Part shown: piece after piece, positions 1 through 32,640 of the stretch
Layout: each line of letters starts with the position of its first letter
Position numbering within the stretch: the stretch's first letter is position 1
Assembly (NCBI GenBank): GCA_026929865.2
Contig: CM049416.1
Location: forward strand, 15,398,501-15,462,500
Reading direction: 5' to 3'
Length of the DNA stretch: 64,000 bases
From: Hyperoplus lanceolatus
Taxonomy: Eukaryota; Chordata; Actinopteri; Uranoscopiformes; Ammodytidae
The notes under the pieces: model-generated
The model's database searches: none
Told to the model about the DNA's origin: nothing
Seen by the model: only the letters and a program-made list of their open reading frames with translations
Position numbers and translations under genes: made by a program

Positions 1-243
1 GAATTTTTGTATGTAGCAGTTTTTTTTCTCCCCCGGGGCTCTCTAAGACAAAAGCCAGGTTATGTTTCCATAATGGAGTATGGCAGAGGGACAAATGGTA
101 ATTTATTGTAATGAATTACTCATATTATCAAGGGTTGTTTTTAAACACATGGTGTGTAAGTTGGTTGGTGCATTGAGTGAATATCAAAATGAAGACAAAT
201 GTGTATATACAAAGTGTATACAGTATATGTGTAGGCCTACAGT

Positions 244-245
<2 letters not shown>

Positions 246-307
<62 letters not shown>
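246..307. repeat. (GT)n microsatellite
   Basis: A pure GT dinucleotide run of 62 bp, followed by an impure tail. Confidence 0.98.
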
Positions 308-308
<1 letters not shown>

Positions 309-436
309 GTGTCTGTGTGTGTTTAAAACCTTCCATCATTGTATTGTATGTAAACACTATGCAAAAGCCACCATTTATTTAGTGTGTCTGCTTATTTGCA
401 TCTGTGTGTATGTACATGTAGGATGTTTGAATATGC

Positions 437-459
437 GTGTGTGTGTGTGTGTGTGTGTG
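437..459. repeat. (GT)n microsatellite
   Basis: A short 23-bp GT run in the upstream intron. Confidence 0.95.
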
Positions 460-577
460 ATTCAAAACCTAAAAGACAGAAGGTGTGAGTGAAAAAGAGC
501 AGACGAGAGGATGTGTGTAACAAGAGAAAGTGGGATGGAAGCGGGCAGTACCGACTAAATAGAATGTGTGTAGGCCA

Positions 578-580
<3 letters not shown>

Positions 581-616
<36 letters not shown>
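581..616. repeat. (GT)n microsatellite
   Basis: A 36-bp pure GT run. It makes the overlapping open frames of poly-Cys/Val or poly-Thr/His that are not genes. Confidence 0.97.
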
Positions 617-617
<1 letters not shown>

Positions 618-1061
618 GTGAAGTGAGTGGAATGCATACACAGACACACACGTTTATGGGTTTTAAATGTGTCCGTGTATCCAGTGCCCAGGGTAAGCAG
701 ACCTGTGTGTGGTAAGTGTGTGGTAAGCATGCAGCGTGTATGTGCACGTATGTGTGTGTGTGGGGGGGGGGCAGGGAGTGTGTTTAAAGGTGGAAGCTGC
801 TGAGTGCGCTCACTGTTCCTCTAGTTCATGCTGCATAAGCAGAAATAATGATTGGTTTACAACTTAGTCTGGGAAAAAGTATGCGTGCCGGTGTGTGTGA
901 CTGTGTGTATGTGTGTGTTAGTGTGTTTGTGTGTGTTCAGGGATAAGTGATGCAGTGTAAACATGTAGGTCAATATGAATATAATATGCATGTCAGTTTA
1001 AGGGTCTGTACTTGTTTGCATTTTCAAGTAGAGCGCAGTGAATTCATGTTGAACCTGCTGT

Positions 1062-1230
<169 letters not shown>

Positions 1231-2119
1231 CAGGCCCGGCCCTGGGCATAGGCAGTATAGGCAAATGCTAGGGGCGCATCCATCCGCAGGGGGCGCCTCT
1301 ACAAAAAAATAAAAAATAAATGGGCTACCAAAACTTTTTTTTTTTTTTTTTTACTAATATTGTTAATACTATAATTTTAAAACATGAGTTAAGCTTAAAA
1401 TATGACAACTACTGAGGATAGACAAACTATAAAAAAAAAAATTGAAGAGATTGTTAGTGTTGAAAAGTGCATCCTATTTGGGCGATTCTGACCCACAATC
1501 CAGTGCGCACGTGAAGTGACGTAACATCGACAAAGCCTCCATATGAAAACAAACGGGGATGCGACGGATATAAATGCAAGAGGCAAGATCAAGGCGCAAT
1601 GTTATGATGAAATAAGAGAGTAAAGTATGTCCCAATAGTATGCCTACTGCATCCTAACTAGATTCTTTTTATCGTCGGATGTAGTATGTAGAATAGAAAA
1701 AAGTATGCGATTCGGAACGCAACCATTAGCTCTCTCGTGCCAAGGGAAGACTGAAAAGGAAAAGAAGAGGAGGAAAAACGTGACAAAGACAGAGGTAGGC
1801 CTACAGTGACGTTAATGTGATGAATGAATAGTATGCTGCATTGTTTTAGCCGTTGTAGGAGCAGTGTGTTAACTTGCTAGCTTACTTTTGGAACATGGGT
1901 AACGTTACTCCCAGCTTAAATTCATCAGAGACATTTAGAAAGATTTTTCAGGTAGCCTACATTCCCTGTCATAATTTGCCAAAGTTTGCACTGTTTGTAA
2001 TGGTTATTAGAAAGCTATTTCTTTTCCATTATAATTAATGGTTGTCAACCTTGGGTTTATTGTGTTAGTTTACATCAGTGTTAAAAGTGCACAGTATAAT
2101 AACTGTTATTTCATTTTTC

Positions 2120-2215
2120 ATTTCATTTAACTTTTATTTATCCTCGAGAGACCAATTGAGGGGTGACCCTCATTTCCAATGACGTCGAGTCAAAACAAAT
2201 TCAAAACAACAATAC
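2120..2215. repeat. Fish interspersed repeat fragment (TTTATTTATCCTCGAGAGACC type)
   Basis: The stretch beginning cttttatttatcctcgagag and running through gaccaattgagg resembles the 'TTTATTTAACCAGG...CCATTGAGA' 3'-end type of repeat that is abundant in teleosts. This is recognition from memory; no library search was run. Confidence 0.4.
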
Positions 2216-2454
2216 AAACAAAACATTCAATGCAAATACATCAAATACACAACAAGTGAAGAGAAGAGAAAACAAAACGATTGAAACATTTACAGAGTGG
2301 GGAAGAGTGGCAGCAACCAAAAGGCATAAAGTACAATATAGCCTAATTAAAACAGTTACAGGTAGAGTTTGGCAGATCCAAGATAGTCTGTTTAAATTGG
2401 CCAAAGGATATGAATGTATTTAGTTTAATTTTTAGCTTGTTAATATTGCATACT

Positions 2455-2530
2455 TGAGGCAAGTCAAGTTTATTTGTGAGGCACTTTTCAACACAAGGTA
2501 AATCAAAGTGCTATACATAAAGCCATGAGA
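2455..2530. repeat. Fish interspersed repeat fragment (AAGTTTATTT...CAAAGTGCT type)
   Basis: The motif caagtcaagtttatttgtg, then cacttttcaacacaaggtaa and atcaaagtgctatacataaa, matches a short repeat type widespread in fish. A second, diverged copy is at 32500-32560. Confidence 0.55.
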
Positions 2531-4286
2531 TATCATCAGAAGGCTTGATTCTGATTTAATAAAAAGCAGGAGCAAACTTTTCCGTTTGATTGTACCTTAC
2601 CTAGGCCTATAGCTTTCCATTAGTTACTGCTTCTCTTCACTCTGGTTGGATGCTAAACTGCATTTCATTTTAATGACAAGAGTTTAATCTAAGCTAATTT
2701 CCATTTTAAAGCTTTTCATCATGTATTAATATAAATAATGTAACAATATGTATACTTCTCTTTTCTTTTCAGGTTTTCATTTGAAATACTTTGAGCCACC
2801 TGTCCTGCAGACATCTTCTCCACCTTAGCACAGCCCAGTGATGTAGCATGAGGAATAAAGGCTTCACCAATAGACCCAACGGCAAGAGTAGTCAGGCTGT
2901 AGCAAGGTGAGGTGAGCTTGTTGAGATATGAAGATGAGGTCTTAACATCTAAATGTAGACAGCTCTCTGTTGGAATCAAGTTAAATAGCAGTACAGACCA
3001 GAGGTCTCTGTCATTTAATTTTGTAATATAGCTTTTGTGTGGAATTATATTCAATACAAAGTTATGATTTATTGAAACTATACTTGTAATGGATTATAAT
3101 TTTAAATGTTAACGTCTGCATTTTTTTGTGCAAATCGTAATATTGTATTAATTTTTTAATGTTATGTCACTTGTTTTGTAATATGTTTTTTTTATTTTGT
3201 AGGTTATTTTCTATCTAAAATAAAATGAAATGTCAAAGACAAAGCTATCCAGTTCTGTGTGAGTGTATGAACAGTGGTGGACCTGACTGCAATGCAATGG
3301 GGGGGCGCCAGCTAAAATCTTGCCTAGGGCGCCAAATTGGTCAGGGCCGGCCCTGTGTGTGTGTGTGTGTGTCTTCCTGTGTATATGTTAACTGTACTAC
3401 TTTACTTTGTATGAGCTTTTTTTGTGTTTAGGTTGGAGGTCCTCTGGTGCTCACGCCCTGTTCCTCCAATTCTCCAAGCCGCAGTAGATCCAAAGCTGTA
3501 GATAAAGCCCCTCTGTGTGTATTTGTGTGCCCTTGTCTTTGTCGGAGATCGCCACGTGTTGAAATATGCGCGTGTGTTTTTCTACTTTTTGGCCCATCTG
3601 GGTCAAACCTTTCGTGACGGACCTCGGAGGGGCTGCCCCCTTTGGACCGCATTCCTCCTGGGTTCAGCTCCAGGGTCTTTGCTCTGCAGATGATACAGGT
3701 TGTCACATATCATGCCAAAGATGGTGGTCAAAAAAGGAGTTGAGTCAAAATCGCTCCTAAGGGAGAGGAAGACAGACGATATTGTTATTTGTCCTCTGGT
3801 TTGTTCATTTGCTTCTGACTGTTTGCCCTTGTGTCCAAAATGTCTGCAATTTATTTCCTCCTCCTTTTATTCTTTTTGAACTATGTCAGTAGCGCATAAC
3901 GTTTTATTTAGCTCTTTCCGATTTTTATGACTACCTTGGCTTTTCGCCACGTCCATTTATTTTTTCCGTTACTTCACATTTTGAAACACAAGAAGACCTC
4001 CTTTGGCGTTCCTTTCGCCTGGAAATCGCATTTCCTTAACTTCCTTCTTTGGAACTCATTTCCTGACCCTGCGATGTCACGTCTGATTTGTAAACTGAGA
4101 GTAAAAGCCGCGATCTGAATTTCTAAAACACGATAACAAAATGACTCTTAAACTTCTCAACTTATTTCTTACCAATTTTGGTCTTCGTAATATGCGTATT
4201 GTAGCATTTTTTTTCTCCACTTCCTGTGGCATTAGACTTACGAGTGTGTATGAATGTGAATACCACTGTGGAATGGCCTGTGCAGA

Positions 4287-4314
4287 ACACACACACACAC
4301 ACACACACACACAC
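4287..4314. repeat. (AC)n microsatellite
   Basis: A 28-bp AC run, followed by further degenerate ACAC-rich sequence to about 4420. Confidence 0.95.
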
Positions 4315-4726
4315 TGAAGCACACACATACGTTCAACCCATCTGTGGTACACTACAATTTCTCACACAGACACACACACATCCACAGACCTCCATTCATG
4401 CCCCACACCCACCCACCCACCCACTCCATTTCGTTAGCCCTCAAAAACTCCAGAAATCCAACTGACGCAGATGAGCTGCGACCGTCTTTATTAGGTGACG
4501 ACCGCTCCCCTCTCGCAGTCGTTCGTCCACCCCACTGGTTCCCGATTCCCAGGCATTGGTTGACATACCACTTCCTCCATCTCTCCTTTCCATCAATCCC
4601 CTCTTTTATGTAGACACAGATGTCCAAGATCTTACACACTGCGAGTGGGCGCAGATGGCTTCTATAGCAGCACGTCAATCACAGCTTTGCGAGGAGAGCA
4701 GGGAGATCACAATCCACCGGACTGTC

Positions 4727-4730
<4 letters not shown>

Positions 4731-4809
<79 letters not shown>
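4731..4809. repeat. (TG)n microsatellite
   Basis: A 79-bp pure TG run; all open frames across it are repeat artefacts. Confidence 0.98.
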
Positions 4810-4814
<5 letters not shown>

Positions 4815-5849
4815 CTGTATATATAAACATACAGGATATACTGTTCGTGTTTGTGTACATATGTGGGTGCCTGTGCCGGTTTTCTACATTGTGTGTGCTG
4901 GCTGTGTGTGTCCATGCTATATGGTGACACTGATGATGATGGATGATGGTGTGTGATGGTGAGGCTGATGTGTTAGAAGGCCATACCTGTGGAGCAAATA
5001 TAATACAGAGCATATGTTATGTCTCCAGTGGACAAACCAGAGACAGATGGTTCAGAAGGTTAATGCAATTGATATTTATTTGTTTTAGTTAGAAGACCTA
5101 GTTATTGTTATATAAGTGTTGAGCAAAAATGGGCTTCCTTTGATTGACAAATTGCACATTAATCGTGGGAGCTTCTATTTAATTAGCTGAAGATATTCCA
5201 TTATTTTCTTTATAATTGTAAGTAAAGATTGATATGTCTATATACGTTTGTTCACCATGGGCTGTCTCTAACAGAAATATGTAGTAATTATAATATATTT
5301 AGTCTTCATACAGTAGTAATAGTAGCTGTATTAGTAATGATTTTAATACAGTTTTATTAAGGAATGTAACTTATGATTATCTTTTTTTATTTTATTACTT
5401 GATAATGTCGAAATGTTGAAAACAGTTATAAAGGCCCTGCTACAATTTCTCAAACCGCACAATCAAAAAATATAATCAGTCAAATATTAATATGTACATT
5501 TAAAAAAGTATAAAACATTTTAGAAAACAAAACAAATTCTAAGATTTTAAAAGCTGGAACTAGGGAACGTTAAGTATTTCTACTCGATTGACTAAAGTCA
5601 TAGATAAATCCACTTTACTGTGGTTACACTGTAACTAATGCAAATTTACTATTTGTACTTCCTTGGCCTTTGAGGTGAACTGAAACAAAATGTAATCAGG
5701 GGGGTTAACTTGTTGTCTGGAGGGGAGTGTGCCTCTGTGTTAATATAACACTGTTGCTATTGTAAAGTCTCATGTCATAGTTTTTGGAACTCATCTTCTA
5801 AGATTAAACGTTAACTGACTGTCAGAGGTTTGGCTGCACATCAGCCCAA

Positions 5850-6060
5850 GGTTCAAGGTTCAAGGTTTTTATTAAATGTCCCACGAGGGCAAATTTGTGT
5901 ACAGCAGGAGGAGTTTAACGACACACGACAAATAAGACATCAGGACACAATAACACAACAATATATACACAAGTATATACACAAGCCTGAGGAGACACAA
6001 AGTGCATTCAAATAAAGTGCCAGGAAATAAAAATAAGTAAAAATAAAAGTCATCAACAAC
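5850..6060. repeat. Interspersed repeat fragment with short direct repeats
   Basis: It starts with a tandem caaggttcaaggttcaaggt, followed by tttttattaaatgtcccacg and agggcaaatttgtgtacagc, then AT-rich direct repeats (tatacacaagtatatacaca; aataaaaataaaagtcatca). The layout resembles the 3' end of a fish LINE or SINE. Its family is not certain. Confidence 0.4.
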
Positions 6061-6291
6061 CCAAGATATAAAAAATAAAAATAAAAGTCATCAGCGACAC
6101 GAAAATAAAATCAGCATCAGCAGCATTTACCTGCTGCAGGCCGCATTGATTGCCCGGATGGATGATGGATTCATCAAGCTTGGCTGCATATTGTTAGCAT
6201 ATATTTGAGAACTGTGTGTACACCTGAAGGGAAGGCAGCGCAGAAAACCCATCCTTTTAAATAATAATCCGTTTACATCACCCCCCCCCCC

Positions 6292-6335
6292 CACACACAC
6301 ACACCCCTCACACACACACACACACACACACGCAC

Positions 6336-6412
<77 letters not shown>
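6292..6412. repeat. (CA)n microsatellite with C-run
   Basis: An 11-base C run (about 6281-6291) leads into about 120 bp of CA repeats with a few interruptions (cccctc, cgcacg). Confidence 0.96.
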
Positions 6413-6415
<3 letters not shown>

Positions 6416-6847
6416 TATACTTACCTACATGCAGTTTGTCCCCCTAGCCTTGACTCCATATGAATTATTCAACAAATCACTCGGCTGAACAGTCTGAACT
6501 GCGTCCCTGATTGGGACATGCTGTGTTCACTTCACAAATGTCTCACGCTATACCTGACTGACTGTCTGACATGCGCTCTGTCTGTAAGTGTGTGCAAATG
6601 GTGAGCGTGGAAAAGCAATTAATGTTTTGGAGAGCACTAATATTAAACCCATTTTTTTGACATTATTATAAAGTGGAAAACATTGAGTGTTGAGTGTTAT
6701 GTAAAATGAAAACTTGGGAGATGCTGTATTTTATTAATGTTGTGAAGCTGTTTCTTTGTAGATCTATTAGTCTTTTGTTAACCATCCTAATACATTGTCC
6801 CACACATGATCAACACCAACTGTTTTTTCTCTCCTTCTCCCCTGCAG

Positions 6848-25129
<18,282 letters not shown>

Positions 25130-27230
25130 ATAAAAAAAAAAGCACACATGCAACCAGATCTACACACACACAAGCACAAACCAATGCATCCACACATATA
25201 ACACACAAGCACATTCTATAGATTGTGTATCCAATGTGTAATCCTCGCCCATACAAAACAGCAGAAAAACAAACCCCATAAGAACAACTTTTAGGTAGAA
25301 ATACATGAACTGCAGCTCTCATTCAAAGACTCAGACACAAATGCACAGTCTGTGAAGAGGACAGAGATGACTGAGAAAATGGAGTGCATACTGTAAATGT
25401 GTGAGGATACGGCCGGTTGCCTGGGAGACTGCCTGGCAGACACTTCAACCTCCTGTACATAAGCTACTAAAAATAAGACTGGGACAAAAATGTTAAGTGA
25501 GGTGTTTGTTGGCAAGCAGAGGGAATAATATGCGTGGACATATTAAGTCTTAGATCCACAGTTGTGGAGACATTAAAAGATGCACAGACGTTTATGCAAG
25601 CGGGAAATGATGGCATGCACTGCAATCTGCTGCCCTCTTTGACCTGAGCATGTGAACTGCAAGATAGTGTATGTGGAATGGATTTTTTTTAAACTCTTAT
25701 TTTGAAGGACTGTTTTAGGAGAGAAAAAGAACCATTCGAGTGGATACAAACAAAACTGCCTACAAGGAGAAAAGGGAAAGGTTTGCAAGGGGTTCACCTG
25801 GATGTGTGCGCAGCTTGCAGTGGCCCTCTTGTTAAAACAAATAGAAGCATTATTACATGCAAAAAAAAACTGCAAAGTCATGCAAGGAAAGTCATGATCC
25901 CCCCTCCACCTGAGGCTGGGGCAAAGCATTGTGCATGTTGTTGTCAATCAATGTTTTAATAAGCTAGTTATTTTATGGAATTCTAGAGGCTTTTTTTTTT
26001 CTTTTTTTTTACACCCTACCTTTTAAAAAAACAAAAACAAAAAAAAAGTTACATTTTCTTTTATATTTCCTTTCCAGACCAGCGCTTCTATTTTTCAGGG
26101 CAAAAATGACAAGCAACATAGTAGTCTCATTGTGCATTATCCCTTCTGCTTGAGGAATTTTGTGTAAGTTATTATGTCGTTGCTTTTTCTGGGATTTATA
26201 GAATCTGGGCACGAATTCCAGTGTGTAGACTTTATGCTAAAAACCCAGTCTGAGGTAGACTGCCAGTTGTTTTGTGTACATATATACAACAAACTTAACT
26301 CTCTGTGTATATACAGTACATATACAGTACAAGAACACCACTTGATTATTATTTATTGCTCATTGTTTTGTGAAAGGGTTGCATTTATTTTTGATATTAT
26401 GGTATTTTTGGCTCATCAACATATTGGAGAAGAAAATGGCGACAGCAACTGAGAAAACTACGATGGACCAACTGGTTGAAATGATGTCAAGAAAATTTCC
26501 TTTTTGGAGATACATGGGTTGAAAATGACTTAAGTTTAGGAGCAAGACTACATGGGGTTTGTGTCATGAACTGAATCCCCACTAATGATAAGCACAATTT
26601 TGTCTCTTTTGACCTCCATTACTGATGATTTCATCACGTTTTCCCTTTCTCCCGAATTCATCCAACATGTCTCTATTCATCCAGTAGCCATTATGTGTAA
26701 GATAATTCCCCAAACTGAAAACATGTTAGCTGTGAATCTCTCTAAGAAATAGTGGAGAAACATTTTAAATCTAGTCTGAAGGAGAAGGAGACGCGTTCTA
26801 ATGCATGTGAATGCTAACTACGGTATGTGCATCTTTTTTTATCGTCTCTTCTATGTGTTTTGTGTGAGAGGTAAAAGTTCCCTTAAAGCAAGGTGTGAAT
26901 TACTTCTGTCCTTTTGCCAAAACAGTGATATTAATAACTCTGGCCCAAAAGCTGTTTTTAAGATCCGAAGCTCCTTTAATCTTTCGACTCAACGATGGTC
27001 TCCCCCTGTCCTTAATACATGACAAGAGTAATGTGTCAATGCAATAAATGACAGCAGACAGTGTTCTCTACCAAAACTCCAAAGTTTGGCGTGTGTCCCT
27101 GATCTAGGTCTCTCCCTCAGAGTTAGAAGAGTGAGAGAGCTGAAAGTTACCACTGCTGTAACACAGTTCTTTCTGGCATGCATTCAGTTGTCTAAATAAA
27201 CATCTCCGTTACAAAATAAATGTCCCTTTG
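25130..27230 (+). other. sema3a: Probable sema3a 3' untranslated region
   Basis: The AT-rich stretch after the TGA has T runs and no open frame of note. AATAAA overlaps the stop codon (25129-25134). More plausible polyadenylation hexamers occur at 27195-27200 and 27215-27220, followed by a T/GT-rich stretch (ccctttgttctcatttc). SEMA3A transcripts in other vertebrates have long 3' UTRs. The exact end is an inference; transcript reads would settle it. Confidence 0.4.
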
Positions 27231-29589
27231 TTCTCATTTCAGTCAAAAAAAAATTCTGCACATGGTGTCCTCAGCCTCACTGTATGTTATCTAAGGTAAC
27301 ACAAAGGCTTTTAAGCATTTTTATACTTGCTAGTCCAGTGATAAAACACAGCTGTACAGACAAGATCCTACGATGTGCAAATAAAACACACTTTCCGTAC
27401 AAAGAAAATACATCCATGGATCAAGGAAGAACATAAGCAGATGCTTTAAGTCGGTCTTACAGGGGGTCCAGCTCTATATTTTTATATATGTATATGGAAG
27501 ACAGCGGCTGAATCCAGAGGAAGCAATACTGTGGAGTGACACAGGCGTCATATGTCCCAGGGCTCAATGTTCCAAGATTATATGGCACCAAATGAGATGT
27601 TTTATTAATGTCATGACTCATGTAGTTTTGTGGATAAAATACAGCTGTCTAAACAATACCGATACATTCATGATTTGTTACCCGATGCCACTTGGTTGAG
27701 TAATGTTATGCAGAAGAAGAAAATCCACTAGCTATCACTGTGTCTTTAAAAAGTAGGCCTTTGCCTTTTCAGTCCACCAGCACCTCCTATCAGGAAGTTA
27801 ACAACAAAAACACTCTGGAACTGTGTTGGAATTTTTCAAAGGTAAGCCTAGTTTTTCCACCTGACATATTATCCCATTCAGCGCTGGGCACATTAATACG
27901 CTCCCTGTGACACAGGTTAGATATGTGTAGGCTAGGCATGTTCTAGGAACGTGGTATGGAGTTGAACATAGGGCCCTGGAACTAATCAGTCCCTGATAAA
28001 CCTTTTGAAAAGTTAAAGTATGTGTGTTAACAGGATTTTGAACTGGGAAACAGGGCCCTGGGAACATACACTCCCCTCAGCATGAAAACATACTGTTAAG
28101 TAGGTATAATATTTACCATGTTAACCAGCTTGGTTTAGCCTATTAGCAGGCTAACATGTGCTTGTTAGCACCAAACACAGCATGGCTTAACTTTTTTTCC
28201 CCCAGTTACCATGGATATTCCACAGAACAACATAGGGAATATTTCTCCGAAGGAAAATTAATTCAGTGGCCCTTTATTGCAGTAAGCCACTGTATATCAC
28301 AACCAGCATACTTTCTTCACCGCAGGCATTTTGGCACGTTGTGTAACAGGAACGTACAGGTGTCTTTTTTATAGCAATAAAATTTCATAAGTTCCATTTA
28401 GGTGAGCTTGTCTCAGGGATCTAGTATTGTATGCTCGTCACTATTTTGGCTTACTTACTGGGACTTTGGATGGAACTGAGCCATTGTGAACACAATTAAC
28501 TTTCACCGGTGTGTTTTGTTCTATTGCAAGTCGAGATGTCCAACGGGATGGATATCTCAACAGCTGGGCTAACACACGTGCTGAAATACCAGAAGAGGTA
28601 AGCAATTTTTCTTTTAAATAGCCTAGGGTACACTCTGAGCTACTTTTACTGCATGAACACTGGCTCTGTAATACGAAGAAGGCGAATGAACTCCAAGCAA
28701 TAACAGGTGAATCTTGCCGATGGAGAATATTCTTATGAAGAACCACCACTAGAGGTCACTATTGTTGACATGCCTTTGCAGTCAGCAGAGGCTTGCAGTG
28801 AGGCCTATAAAGTGGAGTGATATTTTTACAGAAAATGTCCTCCTTTCACAGTCGAACACAATTATTGCCACTCAGACTCTATGTGCGTGCTTGTACATGC
28901 GTGTCGGCTGAAGTGATAAGAGAGCTCCAATCATGTTCCCCTGTCATCAAGTTTCTCACATGCGTTATGAATTTGCTCAGGCCTGTTACTATGGCGATTG
29001 TCCTTGAATGTCCCTTGTGTCTGCCTGAGTCTTAAAAACACAAACATTTTCGCTGTGCAATGGACTCGGCTTTACCATTATTACTTTGTCCTCTGGCAAT
29101 AAGGAAGCTTCCTCACTGACTGAAGTGTTTTCCTCTTTATAACGCCCCCTCTCAAAATTGCTCCTCAGAGCTACATTTGTTTTGTGCATCATTTCTTTTT
29201 TTTTCTTCTTTTTTAAAGAAGATTCATTCAATCAACCACACGAGTCAACCTCCAATATTAGTTGCTACAGGATGCATGAACATTTAGACGTTATTAATAT
29301 TATTCAATTATTCCAAATCATATGCTCTTGATTTCAGAATTTTTTGAAATCCATTCCCCCAAAACCAGTGGGCAGCATACAGAATTTGGTTGGTTGAAGT
29401 TATTTATGTAACAGTTCAGAGGACATGAGTGCCCTTTTCATAACCTGACTGTTTACAGTATTTGTCACAGTGTGTATATATGTGTGTGCTCATTCGGGTG
29501 GAGGTAAAAGACATTGGAGAGAAAAAGAGAAAAAAAAATGGTATTGGACATATGTACATTTTGCCTTTAGCCCGACACACATCATTCAA

Positions 29590-29729
<140 letters not shown>

Positions 29730-30358
29730 CCTGAGCTCCTCACGACTCTTCTAAGTGAAAGTTGTCTCTATAGTATACAGGAACTCTGAGTCATTCCTTC
29801 TTTACCAGGAGCTATAGCCCAATGGATTGTGGGAAGTCTGTGGGCAAGGAGAGAGAGGAGCAGATTTAGGTCAACGGCAGGACATCACACACCCCAGCCC
29901 ACCCCCTCCGCACCACCGCCACAACATTCAGCTTCCTCCAGCTCACTTCACTCTGTATGAAGACACTAGCCTACGATTTTTCTTTATTCTCTCTGAATTT
30001 CTACTGCTTATACTGTATTTCTGCACTACAAGTGACTGTAAAGTGCCCTGTACTAATCCTCAAGGTATCCCATAATTGGAAACCTTGCAGGTGAGTGGCA
30101 GGTGCCTGCAGAAACCATGGCAACTGGTGAGAGATCTAACCCAAAGCAGCCCCCCAAATGAAAGATAACTTTTTCCATCAAGGCCGAGGCCCACTGAGTC
30201 ACGTCAGGTGCAGCTTTCTTTTCTTATCACCTCTCTGGATTTCTCCAAATTGTATAGAGAATAATGTATATTGTTAACATACTGTACTTTTTGGAGTACA
30301 GGACTTTGTGTGAGTGAACCCAGTGGTGGGTCAGATACGTTGAAGCAGTTTAAATTTG

Positions 30359-30486
<128 letters not shown>

Positions 30487-31564
30487 AAAGTGGTTACAAT
30501 TGATGCAACAGAGGCTTTGATTTCCTGATGTTTATTTCCTTGTATTGGTAACTGGATAACTGCCATAGATACAGTATATTTTGATTTGAGTACCTTGCTA
30601 GTATTTGCTGCTATCCTTTATCTTTTAATATCTGATGACGTCATTTTGAGCTTTAGGAACCTTGTGACGGGCATATTTACAATTGTATTGACCAAATGAT
30701 GTAAAAAATGATCTGAAAATGAATTGATAAATAAAACAATCATAAGTGAAATCCTTACAATAGTAATGTTGTACAGTTTTTAAAATGTTTTATTTAAACA
30801 CATGGTTTGAGGCTCTCTCTTCCCACACTAATCACTTGCATACAGTCCCTTGAAATAACAGTAACTAATCCACAGTTTGACTTCCAAAAATAAGAACAGC
30901 AAATAATGATCCATGACATTTCAACACGTTAATTTGAACTCAAATTAAAAGCTACTCGGCTCATGTTTACCTATTCATTTTAAAATATCAATCACATAAT
31001 CAAGCGCTGCGTCTCGTTGCACAGTGTATATTCCAATGGGTTTCATTCTATATACAGTTCCCTCTGGGAGTGCTGTTTCCCTGTTCTGTCGTTAAGGAAC
31101 CATGATTTATGGCTGTGATCCCGCCTCCTCAACACCAAGTTACAAGGATGGCGGTCGTAAAAACGGGGAGACACCTTACACAGCTGCACGGCCCTGCTAG
31201 TGATGTAGGGACGGATATATACACCCACTCACAGCAGTTTGACCTCACACACTTCTGTATTCACTGATTGCTTGGGATTGACGAGGTGATCGATGACCTA
31301 TTCCTGTTCTGTTTCTGGAGAGAATACTGATTCACACACTGGGCTGCAGCAGCAGCAGCAGCAGCAGGGTTGGTAAATGTTCAAGGACTGCCAAAGCTTT
31401 TGTGGTCGACATGTCACATTTAGTATAACATTACAAGCCAAGAACAACGTTTTTATTAAAGCTAAAGGGCATTTGGAATAAGGCCTACAGAACAGACACT
31501 TGGCTTTGGAGTATTTCTATGTGCTCCCCTTGTTAGCCTCCTAAAACTGTAAACACATTTGAAG

Positions 31565-31568
<4 letters not shown>

Positions 31569-31597
<29 letters not shown>
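31569..31597. repeat. (AAT)n microsatellite
   Basis: About ten AAT units, with a C run of about 15 bases some 50 bp downstream. A (CAG)n run of about seven units lies upstream at 31346-31367. Confidence 0.93.
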
Positions 31598-31598
<1 letters not shown>

Positions 31599-32494
31599 TT
31601 TATATAGCTAAAATAGTAGGTCAAATAAATAGTATAAACTGAACCCCCCCCCCCCCCCCAATAAAAAGCCCTGCAAAAAAAGTGAGTGAGGAAGAGATTG
31701 AAAAGAGGATATTGACTGAGCCTGTCTGAGATCTCAAGGCAGGCAGGGAGTTCCACAAATTGCCTTCAGTGTGTGTGTGTGTGTATGTCTGCTGTGTTAA
31801 GATTAGCTAAACTCAAGGGACTTACCCCTTGGTTGCGAGGCGATGACGCCACTGGCAGTGACGCACTACCTTGACAACAGGTGTGCACTGTTCCATGATT
31901 CATAAACCACAGAGGGTGTGTGTGACTGGATTGGCATTCAAACCCACACAACACTGACATTATCTCTCAGCCTCCTCTTTCTAGAAATCATTTTTTTCCC
32001 CGCTTAATCCCACAGTCCTCTTCCGCTACTGATGACTCAGCCCATTAGATACCAGAGCAGCATTCGTTAGGATGTCAGCTGCTGTCAATGTGCTAAAGAA
32101 AAATGAAAGTGGAATGCAGAGTGAGAGTGAGAGATGGGGGAGAGGAGGAGCCATCACAGATCCATTATACCATATGAGCCATGACCTCTGAAGTTTTTTT
32201 TTTCATTTGCCACGCATTTCTCCACAGAAAATTAGATGCGTGAAGGAATGTGTGTAGCACCATTCAGGTGTGAACCACAGCGCCATGACACATCGGAAGC
32301 ACAAACATGTAGTTGCTATTCAAGAAAGACGTTGCTCGACTATAGAATGATATGAGAATATTTAAGATTTTAAAGGTATATTTATGCTACACTCGAAGGG
32401 ATAATCAACCTTTTTCATATAACTTTGTAAGAATGGAAAAAAAATCCCAAACTGTCAATCTGTTCATATACAGGTACTAATTCACAAATATACC

Positions 32495-32640
32495 TTAAGG
32501 CAAGGCAAGTTTATAGCAGAATTCAGACACAAGGCCATTCACAGTGCTTTACATGGGCATACAATACATCAAGATCAGACGTTCGAAATTTCATTTAAGA
32601 AATGGTAAAAACAGAAAATACATCAAGATTCAAGATTAGC
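32495..32640. repeat. Fish interspersed repeat fragment (second AAGTTTA...GTGCTTTACAT copy)
   Basis: The blocks aaggcaaggcaagtttatag and cacagtgctttacatgggca match the repeat type seen at 2455-2530, with different middle sequence. Confidence 0.5.

Larger units (their letters stand above)
1231..3355. mobile_element. hAT-like non-autonomous DNA transposon inserted in a TG microsatellite
   Basis: The left end CAGGCCCGGCCCTG (1231-1244) is the near-perfect inverse of the right end CAGGGCCGGCCCTG (3342-3355; the 14-mer is self-complementary apart from its centre). Both ends carry CTAGGGGCGC/CCTAGGGCGCC subterminal blocks. Bases outside both ends are TGTGTGTG, consistent with an 8-bp target duplication, but not diagnostic inside a TG run. 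CAG-starting termini with 8-bp duplications are typical of hAT elements. No transposase frame is visible. The interior includes other repeat fragments, so it is probably a composite remnant. Confidence 0.7.
3356..6847. other. Intron/upstream stretch with microsatellites
   Basis: No exon is supported. It contains (AC)n at 4287-4314, (TG)n at 4731-4809, a repeat fragment at 5850-6060 and (CA)n at 6292-6412. The sequence between them is AT-rich and unremarkable. Confidence 0.6.

Noticed and set aside
2719-3054. Minus-strand 111-codon frame inside the hAT-like element as a transposase remnant
   Set aside because: No hAT transposase motif could be recognised; left unannotated.
6694-6847. Open frame running from a Met into sema3a exon 2
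   Set aside because: It crosses a clear pyrimidine tract and ctgcag acceptor, and the residues are not semaphorin-like. It is intron read-through, not the signal-peptide exon.
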